Positions 16,528 to 24,204 of a DNA stretch of 64,000 nt are shown piece after piece. Both the position numbers and the translations under genes were made by a program. The stretch lies in NCBI RefSeq assembly GCF_900090105.1, contig NZ_FMDM01000001.1, positions 124,001-188,000 of the forward strand, given 5' to 3'. The stretch comes from Micromonospora humi (GTDB taxonomy: Bacteria; Actinomycetota; Actinomycetes; Mycobacteriales; Micromonosporaceae). Under the pieces are notes generated by a model, which had not been told where the DNA came from, made no database searches, and saw nothing but the letters and a program-made list of their open reading frames with translations. How positions within the stretch are numbered: the stretch's first letter is position 1; the number at the start of each line of letters is the position of its first letter.

Positions 16528-17754
16528 TTGGGGTACGTGCGCAGGCGGGTCCGCGCCTCGGTGGACGCGTTGGAGCACCTGGTCGGCGGGCTGGGCACCG
16601 CGCTGCTGGCGCTGGGCGCGCTGTTCTGGGTGCTCGCCGTGGCGGCCGCCTGCCTGGTCGGCGTCGGCGTGCTGCTGGCGCCCGGGGCGCTGAGCGTGCT
16701 GCGCTCGGTCGCCGACCGGGAACGCGCCCGGTTGTCCCGCTGGGGCCCGCCGGTCCCCGAGGTCGGGCCGACGCCGGTCGACGGGCGCGCCGCGCTGCGC
16801 GACCCGGTGGTCCGGCGCGAGCTCGGCTGGGTGGCGCTGCACGCGGTGCTGGGCTTCGGCACCGGGCTGATCGGTCTCGCGCTTCCGCTCTACGCCGTGC
16901 AGGACCTCACCTTCCCGCTGTGGTTCCGGCTGGTGCCGCCCGATGCCGGCGCGCCGGGGATCGGCTGGTGGCGAATCGACGGGCTGCCCGACGCGCTCGC
17001 GGTCGGGCTGCTCGGCGTCGGATGGCTGGCCGTCGGGGTCGGCGCCGGCCCGGCGCTGGCGCGCGTCCAGGCCTGGCCGGGCCGGTGGCTGCTCAGCCCG
17101 CCACCCGGGGTCGACCTGTCGCTGCGGGTCGCCCAGCTCACCGCCACCCGGGCCGCCGCGCTGGACGCGCACGCGGTGGAGCTGCGCCGCATCGAACGGT
17201 CGCTGCACGACGGCACCCAGAACCGGCTGGTCGCGGTGAACGTGCTGCTGGGCGCCGCGCGGCGGGCCCTGCGACGGGACCCGGGCCGGGCCGACGAGAT
17301 CCTCGGACGGGCGCAGCACGCGGCCGAGCAGGCGCTCGGCGAGCTGCGTACCGTGGTGCGCGGCATCCTGCCGCCGGTGCTGGACGACCGTGGGCTCGCC
17401 GGGGCGCTCGCCGGCCTGGCCGGCGGTTCCCCGGTGCCGTGCCGGCTCACCGTGGACGTGCCGGTGCGGTGCGCGGTCGCGGTGGAGGCCACCGCCTACT
17501 TCGTGGTGGCCGAGGCGCTGACCAACGCGGCCCGGCACAGCGGGGCCGGCGCGGTCGACGTCGCGGTGCGCCGGCGCCGGGACCGGCTGCTGGTGACCGT
17601 CGTCGACGACGGGCACGGCGGCGCGGACGAGGCGCGCGGCTCCGGCCTGACCGGCATCCGGCGGCGGGTCGAGGCGTACGACGGCCGGATGACACTGACC
17701 AGTCCCACCGGAGGACCGACGAGGATGCACGTGGAGCTGCCATGCGGATCGTGA
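16528..17754 (+). CDS. Sensor histidine kinase, HisKA_3 type
   Basis: A 408-residue kinase starting with TTG at 16528, 7 bases after GGAGGTGG. Membrane segments lie near residues 20-52, 95-125 and 155-180 (DUF4153/sensor-like N-terminus found in actinomycete NarL-partner kinases). The phospho-acceptor is His in RIERSLHDGTQNRLVAVNVLL, and the HATPase part shows EALTNAARHSGA and VVDDGHGGAD. It overlaps the regulator gene downstream by 13 bases. Confidence 0.88.
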   Translation: MGYVRRRVRASVDALEHLVGGLGTALLALGALFWVLAVAAACLVGVGVLLAPGALSVLRSVADRERARLSRWGPPVPEVGPTPVDGRAALRDPVVRRELGWVALHAVLGFGTGLIGLALPLYAVQDLTFPLWFRLVPPDAGAPGIGWWRIDGLPDALAVGLLGVGWLAVGVGAGPALARVQAWPGRWLLSPPPGVDLSLRVAQLTATRAAALDAHAVELRRIERSLHDGTQNRLVAVNVLLGAARRALRRDPGRADEILGRAQHAAEQALGELRTVVRGILPPVLDDRGLAGALAGLAGGSPVPCRLTVDVPVRCAVAVEATAYFVVAEALTNAARHSGAGAVDVAVRRRRDRLLVTVVDDGHGGADEARGSGLTGIRRRVEAYDGRMTLTSPTGGPTRMHVELPCGS

Positions 17755-18404
17755 TCGCCGAGGACGACGCGTTGCTGCGCGAGGGGTTGGCGCTGCTGCT
17801 GCGGGCCGAGGACCTGGACGTGGTGGCCACCGCCGGCGACCCGGACGAGTTCCTGGCCGCGGTGGACGCCCACGGGCCCGACGTGGCGATCGTGGACGTG
17901 CGGATGCCGCCCAGCCACACCGACGAGGGCATCGTCGCCGCGGTGGAGGCCCGCCGCCGCCGGCCGGGTCTCGCGGTGCTGGTGCTCTCCGCGTACGTCG
18001 AGCAGGCGTTCGCCACCGAGCTGTTCTCGGTCGGCGCGACCGGGCTCGGCTACCTGCTCAAGGAGCGGGTCGGCCGGGTCGAGGAGTTTCTCGGCGCGCT
18101 GCACCGGGTCGCCGCCGGCGGCAGCGTGATCGACCCGGAGGTGGTCGGGCAGTTGCTCGCCCGCAACCGTCGGCCGGACGACGCGCTGGCCCAGCTGTCA
18201 CCGCGCGAGCACGAGGTGCTGGCGCTGATGGCGGAGGGCCTCGGCAACTCCGCGATCGCCGAGCGGCTGTTCGTCACCGAGGGTGCGGTGCACAAGCACA
18301 TCCGCAACATCTTCGCCAAGCTGCACCTGCCGCCGGACGACCGTGCCGACCGCCGGGTCACCGCCGTGCTGCGCTACCTGAACGACGGCCGGCGCGCCGC
18401 CTGA
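17742..18404 (+). CDS. NarL/LuxR-type response regulator
   Basis: A 220-residue regulator: receiver domain with IAEDDALLREGL, phospho-acceptor Asp in VAIVDVRMPP and Lys in GYLLKERVG, then a LuxR HTH (LSPREHEVLALMAEGLGNSAIAERLFVTEGAVHKHI). It partners the kinase encoded just upstream. The target is not evident; a second two-component pair lies on the other side of the same ABC exporter. Confidence 0.92.
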   Translation: MRIVIAEDDALLREGLALLLRAEDLDVVATAGDPDEFLAAVDAHGPDVAIVDVRMPPSHTDEGIVAAVEARRRRPGLAVLVLSAYVEQAFATELFSVGATGLGYLLKERVGRVEEFLGALHRVAAGGSVIDPEVVGQLLARNRRPDDALAQLSPREHEVLALMAEGLGNSAIAERLFVTEGAVHKHIRNIFAKLHLPPDDRADRRVTAVLRYLNDGRRAA

Positions 18405-18439
18405 GGAGTCGGGCGGCGCGCCGGCGCTTCGGCGAGCGG

Positions 18440-19597
18440 TCAGCGGGCGGGCGCGCAGAGCGCCGCGTCGACGCTGTCCGAGACGGCCTCGGCCATCGCC
18501 AGTGACGTGGGGAGCCCGGTCACCGCGACCACGGCGCTGCGCCCGTCGGTGGTGGCCAGGTTGCGTGTCTCGAAGCCCTGGATGTCGCCGCCGTGCCCCC
18601 AGGCGTGACCGCCGCAGGGCAGGTCGTGCCGGGCGATGCCGAGGCCGTACGACCAGACGCCGCCGGGCTCGAACTCCGGCGCCGGAACGGTCCGCAGCAT
18701 GGCGGCCTGCTGCGCCGGCTTCAACAGCCGCCCGGCCAGCAGCGCCTCGAAGAAGACGCGCAGGTCGCCCGGCGTCGAGATCAGCTGGCCGGCGGACCAG
18801 CCCAGCGACGGGTCCATCTCGGTCACGTCGACCCACGGCGCGTCCGGCGCGACCGCCACGTACCCCTGCGGGTGTCGGCCGGGGATGCGCTGGTCGCCCA
18901 CGCCGGGCCAGGAGGTGTGGCGCAGCCGCAGCGGCTCGATGATCCGCCGGGTGATCTCCTCGCCGACCGGGCGTTCGGTGACCCGCTCGACGATCAGCCC
19001 GGCCAGGACGTAGTTGGTGTTGCTGTACTCCCACTTCGCGCCCGGGGCGAACCGCCGCGGCCGGGTCAGCGCCGCGTCCACCAGCCGGCGCGGTTCCAGG
19101 TAGGCGTGGGCGCGGTCCACCAGGTCCTGCGGCTCGGTGAACAGCACCTCGTCGTAGTCGGGCAGGCCGCTGGTCTGCTGGAGCAACTGGCGTACCGTGA
19201 TCCGGCGCCCGTCGTTGCCGTGGCCGCGCACCATGCCGGGCAGGTAGCGCTCGACGGTGGCGTCCAGGTCGATGCGGCCCTCGCCGACGAGTTGGAGGAC
19301 GACCACGGCGGTGAAGGTCTTGGTGTTGCTGCCGATGCGCACCCGGCCGTCGGTCGGCACGCCCCGGCCGGTCCGCAGGTCGCCGACCCCGGCGGTACGG
19401 TCGCGGACCCGGCCGCCGGCGTCGCGGACGGAGGCCAGCGCCCCGGGGAAGCGCTGCTCGGAGACCAGGCGGTCGAGGCGTTGCTGGACCACGTCGGACC
19501 GGTCGGCCCGGGCGGGGGCGGCGGACGCGGCGGGCACGCCCAGGGCGGTGGCGGTCAGCACGGCCACCGCGCCGGCGGCCAGGTTTCGGGGTGTCAT
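18440..19597 (-). CDS. Secreted serine hydrolase, beta-lactamase/D-Ala-D-Ala carboxypeptidase family
   Basis: A 385-residue exported protein with a signal peptide ending near SAAPA (about 28). It carries the class C/S12 motifs: Ser90-x-x-Lys93 in GSNTKTF, Tyr-Ser-Asn in WEYSNTNYVLAG, and GHGGDIQGF in place of KTG. Family members are D,D-carboxypeptidases, D-aminopeptidases and esterases; the HGG variant is common in the esterase/peptidase members rather than in true resistance enzymes. It is transcribed towards the response-regulator gene, with only a short GC-rich gap between them. Confidence 0.85.
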   Translation of the reverse strand: MTPRNLAAGAVAVLTATALGVPAASAAPARADRSDVVQQRLDRLVSEQRFPGALASVRDAGGRVRDRTAGVGDLRTGRGVPTDGRVRIGSNTKTFTAVVVLQLVGEGRIDLDATVERYLPGMVRGHGNDGRRITVRQLLQQTSGLPDYDEVLFTEPQDLVDRAHAYLEPRRLVDAALTRPRRFAPGAKWEYSNTNYVLAGLIVERVTERPVGEEITRRIIEPLRLRHTSWPGVGDQRIPGRHPQGYVAVAPDAPWVDVTEMDPSLGWSAGQLISTPGDLRVFFEALLAGRLLKPAQQAAMLRTVPAPEFEPGGVWSYGLGIARHDLPCGGHAWGHGGDIQGFETRNLATTDGRSAVVAVTGLPTSLAMAEAVSDSVDAALCAPAR

Positions 19598-19799
19598 CGG
19601 GCTCCTCGTCGTCGCGGTTCCGGTACGGCTTCCAGCCTCGATCAGTGCCGTCCGGTTCGGAATCCCGCCTGCTGCCCGGTCCGGGTACCGCAGGCGCTAC
19701 CGACCTACGGCACGTCAGCCGGTAGGGTCGGGGCAGCGTCGCGTGCCGGTGGCAGACCGTGTCAGGCATGGAGGCGCCGGACCGTAAGGGAGCACGACG

Positions 19800-19838
19800 A
19801 TGACCACCGTCGTCCCTTCGCCGTCACCCGATGCGTGA
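19800..19838 (+). CDS. Possible 12-codon upstream ORF overlapping the hemerythrin start
   Basis: ATG at 19800 has AAGGGAG upstream and encodes MTTVVPSPSPDA before a TGA that lies within the first codons of the hemerythrin-like ORF (8-base overlap). It may be a translational-coupling leader. Nothing beyond position and the ribosome site supports expression. Confidence 0.3.
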   Translation: MTTVVPSPSPDA

Positions 19839-20301
19839 CGGCGAGCAGACCAGGCTGGTTGCCTGGAGTCGAGAGTTGCGCGACGTCCACGGACGGCTGC
19901 GCGAGGCGCTACGGGTGACCCGGGAGGCGCTGGCCGACGGCGCGGCGGCCGGGCCGGCCACCCGGGACCTGCTGTTGTTCTGTCACGGGTTCTGCGCCGC
20001 GCTCACCGCGCACCACGAGGGGGAGGACCGGGAACTGTTCCCGGCGATCGCGGCTGCGTACCCCGAGCTGGGCGACACGCTGCGCCGCCTGCGGCAGGAC
20101 CATTCGATGATCGGGCACCTGTTGGGCGCGCTGGCGGCCGCGGTGGCCCGGGACGCCCCGCCCGCGGAACTGGGCCGGCACCTGGAGGGCGTGGCGGCGA
20201 TCATGGAGTCGCACTTCCGGTACGAGGAGCGCCAACTGCTCACCGTGCTGGAGACGCTGGCGCTGGACGCCGATCCGGCTGTGGTGCTGGGTCCACTGTG
20301 A
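19831..20301 (+). CDS. Hemerythrin HHE-domain protein
   Basis: A 156-residue, mostly helical protein with the spaced His/Glu ligands of the HHE cation-binding domain: LRDVHGRLRE, LTAHHEGEDRELFPAI, RQDHSMIGHLL, and MESHFRYEERQLL. The di-iron centre of this family binds or reacts with oxygen, nitric oxide or peroxide. It stands alone between a divergent hydrolase gene and a bidirectional terminator; no partner indicates its role. Confidence 0.88.
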   Translation: MRDGEQTRLVAWSRELRDVHGRLREALRVTREALADGAAAGPATRDLLLFCHGFCAALTAHHEGEDRELFPAIAAAYPELGDTLRRLRQDHSMIGHLLGALAAAVARDAPPAELGRHLEGVAAIMESHFRYEERQLLTVLETLALDADPAVVLGPL

Positions 20302-20310
20302 GCACAGCCG

Positions 20311-20365
20311 TGTTAGGAGGGGCCCCTTGTTATCGCCAGGCGATAACAAGGGGCCCCTCCTAACA
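20311..20365. terminator. Perfect 27-bp palindrome, bidirectional terminator
   Basis: Arms 20311-20337 and 20339-20365 are exact complements with one base between them, beginning TGTTAGGAGGGGCCCC. It lies between two convergent genes, 10 bases after one stop and 7 bases after the other. A related hairpin with the GGGGCCCC core lies at 56658-56697, also between convergent genes. Confidence 0.85.
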
Positions 20366-20372
20366 GCTCACC

Positions 20373-21239
20373 TCAGTTCAGGCCGCAGGCGGCTAGCGCG
20401 TCGAGGTTCGGGCGCTGCGCGCCGACCCGGTTGAAGGCGATCTCGATCCGGTCGAGCGCGGCGCCCCTCTTGCTCTTCAGCGGCCCGAGGATCGCGTTGT
20501 CGATGAAGGCGGGCCCACCCTCGGGCCGGGCCGCGAGCCGGGCCAGGCGGGCGTTCGCCTCGGCGATCTGCTTGTCCAGGTTGGCCAGCTCGGCCTGCAC
20601 CTGACCGGCGGCAGCCGCCGGCACGGCGGGGAGCTGCACTCCGGGGCAGTTCACGGTGCGGGCCTGCCCGACCGCCGCCCCACCGTTCTGCCCGGCGCCG
20701 TTCTGTCCGCCGCCGTTCTGTGCGCCGCCGTTCTGGGCAGCTCCGCCGTTCTGCGCGCCGCCGTTCGCCCCGCCCTGGGCGGCGCCGCCGTTGACGGCGC
20801 TGGGCACGCCGGCGGCGTTGAGCCCGCAGGTGGCCAGCGCGTCCAGGTTCGGGCGCTGCGCGCCGACCCGGTTGAACGCGATCTCGATCCGGTGGAGCAC
20901 GGCGGTGCGCTTGTTCTTCAGCGGGCCGAGGATGGCGTTGTTGACGAAGTTCGGCCCACCCTCGGGCTTGACCGCGAGCCGGGCCAGCCGCTCGTTCTGT
21001 CGGGCGATCTCCTCGTCCAGGTTGGCCAGTTCCCGTTCCACCTGCGCGTTCGCCGCCGCCGGCACGGCGGGCAGCTTGTCGCGTACGGTCGGGCAGTTCA
21101 CGGTCTGTGCGGCCGAGGCGGCTCCGCCGCCGTTGGTGTCGGCGGACGCCAGTTGCAGCCCGCCGGCGAACAGGAGCGCCGCGAGGACGCCCACCCCACC
21201 GAGTTTCAGGACCGCGTTGTTGCGCGTACCCCTGGCCAT
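20373..21239 (-). CDS. Secreted protein with two copies of an uncharacterised ~85-residue domain
   Basis: The start at 21239 has AAAGGAGAGG upstream and gives 288 residues; a longer frame to 21617 lacks such a site. A signal peptide or anchor (residues about 12-35) is followed by two repeats of one domain. Each has a VNCP start, LPAVPAAA, a helical ELANLD..IA..N.RLARLA region, RPEGGP.F..NAILGPLK.KR, and RIEIAFNRVGAQRPNLDALA.CGLN. The linker is a Gly/Asn/Gln/Ala-rich stretch of about 40 residues. Each repeat has two Cys, near its ends, which may pair. I do not recognise the domain and assign no function. Confidence 0.8.
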   Translation of the reverse strand: MARGTRNNAVLKLGGVGVLAALLFAGGLQLASADTNGGGAASAAQTVNCPTVRDKLPAVPAAANAQVERELANLDEEIARQNERLARLAVKPEGGPNFVNNAILGPLKNKRTAVLHRIEIAFNRVGAQRPNLDALATCGLNAAGVPSAVNGGAAQGGANGGAQNGGAAQNGGAQNGGGQNGAGQNGGAAVGQARTVNCPGVQLPAVPAAAAGQVQAELANLDKQIAEANARLARLAARPEGGPAFIDNAILGPLKSKRGAALDRIEIAFNRVGAQRPNLDALAACGLN

Positions 21240-21594
21240 GCACCTCTCCTTTGGTTGACCTGGAGGGCCGGCGCGGCATGCGTGCCGCGTCGCCGCTCCG
21301 CGGTGCGAAGTGAGACGCAGGGATCGTGTCGTGCCCGCTCCGGCATCGCGGTTCCGGACGATCTCCCTGTCGGGTATGGATACGGGCGCGGCTGCCGGAT
21401 CGTTCAGCGTCCGGTGACCCGATTGACCGCATCGACGGGTGTCAGTAGCCTGCGGCGAAAGCGCTTTCTGCGCGGGAGGCGTGACGGGTCCGTCGAGGAC
21501 GGACGTCCGGGGCAGGGAAGGCCCACCGACGGCACCGACCGGGCATCGGTGCCTTTCCGGCGCGGCACCGAACCACCACCCGCAGGAGAACTTC
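21240..21594. other. Divergent promoter region
   Basis: This 355-base stretch separates the duplicated-domain gene from the pectate lyase gene. It holds the palindrome at 21457-21468 and the lyase ribosome site (GCAGGAGAA) near its right end. No further gene or strong promoter consensus is visible. Confidence 0.5.
21457..21468. promoter_or_regulatory. LacI-type operator candidate before the pectate lyase gene
   Basis: GAAAGCGCTTTC is a perfect palindrome centred on GC, like operators of LacI-family repressors of plant-polysaccharide genes. It lies 126 bases before the lyase start. The arms differ from those at 4840 and 4924, so a different repressor is likely. Confidence 0.55.
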
Positions 21595-23205
21595 ATGATC
21601 AACCGCAGGCGCCGCACGGTGCTGTGGACGGCCGCGGGCGCGGCCGCGACGCTCGCCGCCTCCGGCCTCGCCCTCGGCGCGACCGCCGCCCAGGCGGCCG
21701 CCGGCTGCCGAGTCGACTACGCGGTCACCGCGCAGTGGTCCGGCGGCTTCACCGCCAACGTCAACCTCACCAACCTCGGCGATCCGCTGACCGGCTGGAC
21801 CGTCACGTGGAACTTCAACGACGGCCAGACCGTCAGCCAGGCCTGGGGCGCCGACATCACCCAGACCGGTGCGTCGGTGCGGGCCGCCAACGTCAGCTAC
21901 AACGGCAGCCTCGGCACCAACGCGAGCACCTCGTTCGGCTTCAACGGCGCCTGGAACAACAGCACCAACTCCACGCCGTCCTCGTTCGCGGTCAACGGCG
22001 TCCTCTGCGGCGGCGCCGTCCCCACCGACCCCGGTGGGACCCTCACCCCGCCGCCGGGGCCGACGACCCCGCCGCCGTCGCCCACCACCCCGCCGTCGCC
22101 GACGACTCCGCCGCCGACGAGCGGAGCGGTGTACGCCGCGCCGAACGGCACCGCCGGCGCGGCCGGCACCCAGGCGAACCCCACCACGATCGCCGCGGCG
22201 ATCACCCGGGTCGGCGCGGGCGGCACCGTCTACCTGCGCGGCGGCACCTACAGCCTGGCCCAGACCGTCACCGTCGCCGCCGGCAACAACGGCACCGCGA
22301 GCGCGCGCAAGAATCTGTACGCCTACCCGGGCGAGACGCCGATCCTGAACTTCTCCGCGATGGCCGAGGACCCGGCGAACCGAGGGCTCGCGCTGAACGC
22401 GTCCTGGTGGCACGTGCGGGGGATCGTTGTCGAACGCGCCGGCGACAACGGCATCTTCGTCGGCGGCAGCAACAACATCATCGAACGGACGGTGACCCGG
22501 TTCAACCGCGACACCGGCCTGCAGCTGTCCCGGATCGCGTCCAGCACCCCACGTGACCAGTGGCCCGCGAACAACCTCATGGTCAGCGTCGAGTCGCACG
22601 ACAACGCCGACTCCGACGGCGAGGACGCCGACGGGTTCGCCGCCAAGCTCACCGTCGGCGGCGGCAACGTCTTCCGGTACGCGGTGTCGCACCACAACAT
22701 CGACGACGGCTGGGACCTCTACACCAAGACCGACACCGGCGCGATCGGCGCGGTGACCATCGAGGACTCCCTGTCGTACCACAACGGCACGCTCAGCAAC
22801 GGAACCCAGAACGGCAACGGCGACCGCAACGGCTTCAAGCTCGGCGGCGAGGACATCGCGGTCAACCACACCGTTCGTCGCACCATCGCGTACCGCAACG
22901 GCAAGCACGGCTTCACCTACAACCGGAACCCCGGCACCATGACGATCTCCAACAACCTGAGCATCGACAACACCGAGCGCAACTTCTCCTTCGACGCCGG
23001 CACCTCGGTCTTCCGCGGCAACACGTCCTGCCGCAGCGGCAGCGGGTCGAACGACAAGACGGTCGGCAACGTGGACGGCTCGAACCAGTTCTGGTCCGGC
23101 GCCAACGGCTCCCGCTGCGCCACCTACTCCGGAGCCCTCGGCTGGTCCTTCACCTCCGACGGCCGCCTGGCGGTCACCCTCGGCGGCCGCCCGGTCTCCC
23201 TGTAG
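21595..23205 (+). CDS. Secreted pectate lyase (PL9) with N-terminal CBM2
   Basis: A 536-residue protein starting at 21595 behind GCAGGAGAA. A signal peptide with an Arg-rich start (about 1-36) is followed by a CBM2 cellulose-binding module at 37-137, with Cys at both ends and Trp residues in SGWT/WN positions, and a PT-rich linker (140-180). The catalytic part (182-536) is a right-handed beta-helix of the PL9 pectate lyase family: ANPTTIAAAI, GGTVYLRGGTY, a run of NNIIERT/SHDNADSDGEDADGF turns, then DDGWDLYTK and GFKLGGE, matching the family's calcium/lysine region. It would cleave polygalacturonate by beta-elimination while tethered to cellulose. It complements the arabinofuranosidases near the left edge as part of plant cell-wall use. 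Confidence 0.88.
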   Translation: MINRRRRTVLWTAAGAAATLAASGLALGATAAQAAAGCRVDYAVTAQWSGGFTANVNLTNLGDPLTGWTVTWNFNDGQTVSQAWGADITQTGASVRAANVSYNGSLGTNASTSFGFNGAWNNSTNSTPSSFAVNGVLCGGAVPTDPGGTLTPPPGPTTPPPSPTTPPSPTTPPPTSGAVYAAPNGTAGAAGTQANPTTIAAAITRVGAGGTVYLRGGTYSLAQTVTVAAGNNGTASARKNLYAYPGETPILNFSAMAEDPANRGLALNASWWHVRGIVVERAGDNGIFVGGSNNIIERTVTRFNRDTGLQLSRIASSTPRDQWPANNLMVSVESHDNADSDGEDADGFAAKLTVGGGNVFRYAVSHHNIDDGWDLYTKTDTGAIGAVTIEDSLSYHNGTLSNGTQNGNGDRNGFKLGGEDIAVNHTVRRTIAYRNGKHGFTYNRNPGTMTISNNLSIDNTERNFSFDAGTSVFRGNTSCRSGSGSNDKTVGNVDGSNQFWSGANGSRCATYSGALGWSFTSDGRLAVTLGGRPVSL

Positions 23206-23227
23206 CTCCGCGCCGCCCACCCCGCAT

Positions 23228-23302
23228 CGTCGATCTTGCGGTTGCTGCCCCCACAAACCCGACAAAAGGTACGAGTCAGGGGCCGCAACCGCAAGATCGA
23301 CG
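23228..23302. repeat. 75-bp palindromic element
   Basis: CGTCGATCTTGCGGTTGC (23228-23245) and its exact complement (23285-23302) flank a 39-base centre; with one mismatch the arms extend to 24 bp. The size and long terminal inverted repeats resemble small dispersed palindromes of actinomycete genomes. It sits between the pectate lyase stop and a truncated DNA-binding gene, and may terminate the lyase transcript. Confidence 0.65.
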
Positions 23303-23309
23303 CTGGTTG

Positions 23310-23480
23310 TCGGGGGAGGCGGCGGGTTTTGAGGCGGTCACCAACCGATCCGCCTTTCCGACTCCCGTCGACACCGTGGCCAGTGGCAAGGTGCGGGTGT
23401 GGGACCGCGCGGACGTGGAGGCGTGGATCAGGCGCTACCGGCCGAACCAACCACGCGGCGCGGACGACGAACGGACCTGA
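23310..23480 (+). pseudogene. Truncated excisionase/AlpA-type DNA-binding protein remnant
   Basis: The frame ending at 23480 encodes FPTPVDTVASGKVRVWDRADVEAWIRRY, the typical second half of small MerR/AlpA-like winged-helix proteins, where the wing reads G.VW.RADVEAW. The N-terminal recognition helix is missing and the frame enters directly from the 75-bp palindrome. The remnant may have lost its front by insertion of, or recombination at, that element. Confidence 0.5.
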
Positions 23481-23493
23481 GGGGCGGTGGGGG

Positions 23494-23994
23494 ATGGCCG
23501 GGGCGCGGGAGCCGTGGGATCTGGCGGCCTACGAGCGCCGGGCGCGATCCGGGCGGTGCTTCGTCTGCGCCTACCTGGCCGGTGAACCCGACTTCGCCCA
23601 CGAGGTGGTCTATGACGACGGCCCGCACGTCGCGTTCCTCAACCGGTATCCCACACTGGTCGGCTCCACGTTGGTGGCGCCTCGTCGGCACGTCGAGGAC
23701 GTCGTCAACGAGCTGACGCCGGGGGAGTACCTGGACCTCCAGGCGGTGGTGCACCGGGTCGCCCGCGCCGTCGCGGAGGTGCTGGGGCCGGAGCGCACCT
23801 ACCTGCTGTCGCTCGGCAGCGCGCAGGGCAACGCGCACGTGCACTGGCACGTCGCGCCGCTGCCGCCGGGGGTGCCGTACGAGCGGCAGCAGTATCACGC
23901 GTTGATGGCCGAGCACGGCGTGGTGCCGCAGTCGCCGGACCAGCTCGCTGCGCTCGGCGCGCGCCTCCGGGCGGCGCTCGCACACGGAGCGTGA
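23494..23994 (+). CDS. HIT-family nucleotide hydrolase/transferase
   Basis: A 166-residue HIT protein starting at 23494. It shows RCFVCAYLAGEP with a Cys pair that may bind metal, the core HVAFLNRYPTLVGSTLVAPRRHVEDV, and the catalytic His triad in GNAHVHWHVAPLP. HIT proteins cleave or transfer nucleoside phosphoramidates or dinucleoside polyphosphates. Its stop codon lies inside the second copy of the dispersed hairpin element. Confidence 0.88.
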   Translation: MAGAREPWDLAAYERRARSGRCFVCAYLAGEPDFAHEVVYDDGPHVAFLNRYPTLVGSTLVAPRRHVEDVVNELTPGEYLDLQAVVHRVARAVAEVLGPERTYLLSLGSAQGNAHVHWHVAPLPPGVPYERQQYHALMAEHGVVPQSPDQLAALGARLRAALAHGA

Positions 23995-24095
23995 CGCCGC
24001 CGGAGAAGGCATCACTTTTCATCGTCATGCCTCTCAGGCATAAATATGACCGAGAGGTATGACGCTGAAAAGTGGATTCTTTCCCGGCGCCCGCC
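23983..24095. repeat. Dispersed hairpin element, copy 2
   Basis: It aligns along its length with 272-386. The palindrome here is nearly complete: CACTTTTC (24013-24020) pairs with GAAAAGTG (24067-24074), and CATGCCTCTC pairs with GAGAGGTATG inside. Relative to copy 1, CTTGTC/GACAAG has become CTTTTC/GAAAAG, a compensated change. An ATG inside (24046) opens a short frame resembling the GTG frame at 336 of copy 1 (TE..., A.K..., RR), but the substitutions do not look codon-constrained. Confidence 0.7.
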
Positions 24096-24166
24096 GTGTC
24101 GGTGCGCCCGTCCGCCGGCCCGTTGCCCGGGTGCAAGCGCCGAGGCATGCGCAATTCGAGGGCGGG

Positions 24167-24204
24167 TTGACAGCGTGATCAGTAGTTAGGTTAGCCTAAC
24201 CTTC
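24167..24204 (+). promoter_or_regulatory. Promoter of the siderophore-uptake operon
   Basis: TTGACA at 24167-24172 and TAGCCT at 24192-24197 fit -35/-10 boxes with a 19-base spacer. The -10 ends 7 bases before the GTG, so the transcript is probably leaderless. The -10 lies inside the iron box. Confidence 0.5.
24186..24203. promoter_or_regulatory. Iron box (IdeR/DmdR operator) of the uptake operon
   Basis: TTAGGTTAGCCTAACCTT contains a perfect 15-bp palindrome AGGTTAG-C-CTAACCT and agrees closely with the DtxR/IdeR consensus TTAGGTTAGGCTAACCTAA. It overlaps the promoter, so iron-loaded repressor would block transcription. Confidence 0.88.

Noticed and set aside
20655..20780. The Gly/Asn/Gln-rich tandem stretch as a DNA repeat element
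   Set aside because: It is the in-frame linker of the duplicated secreted protein, not a separate element.
21442..23265. A long minus-strand frame opposite the pectate lyase gene
   Set aside because: The plus strand carries a signal peptide, CBM2 and PL9 motifs; the antisense product is compositionally biased and matches nothing.
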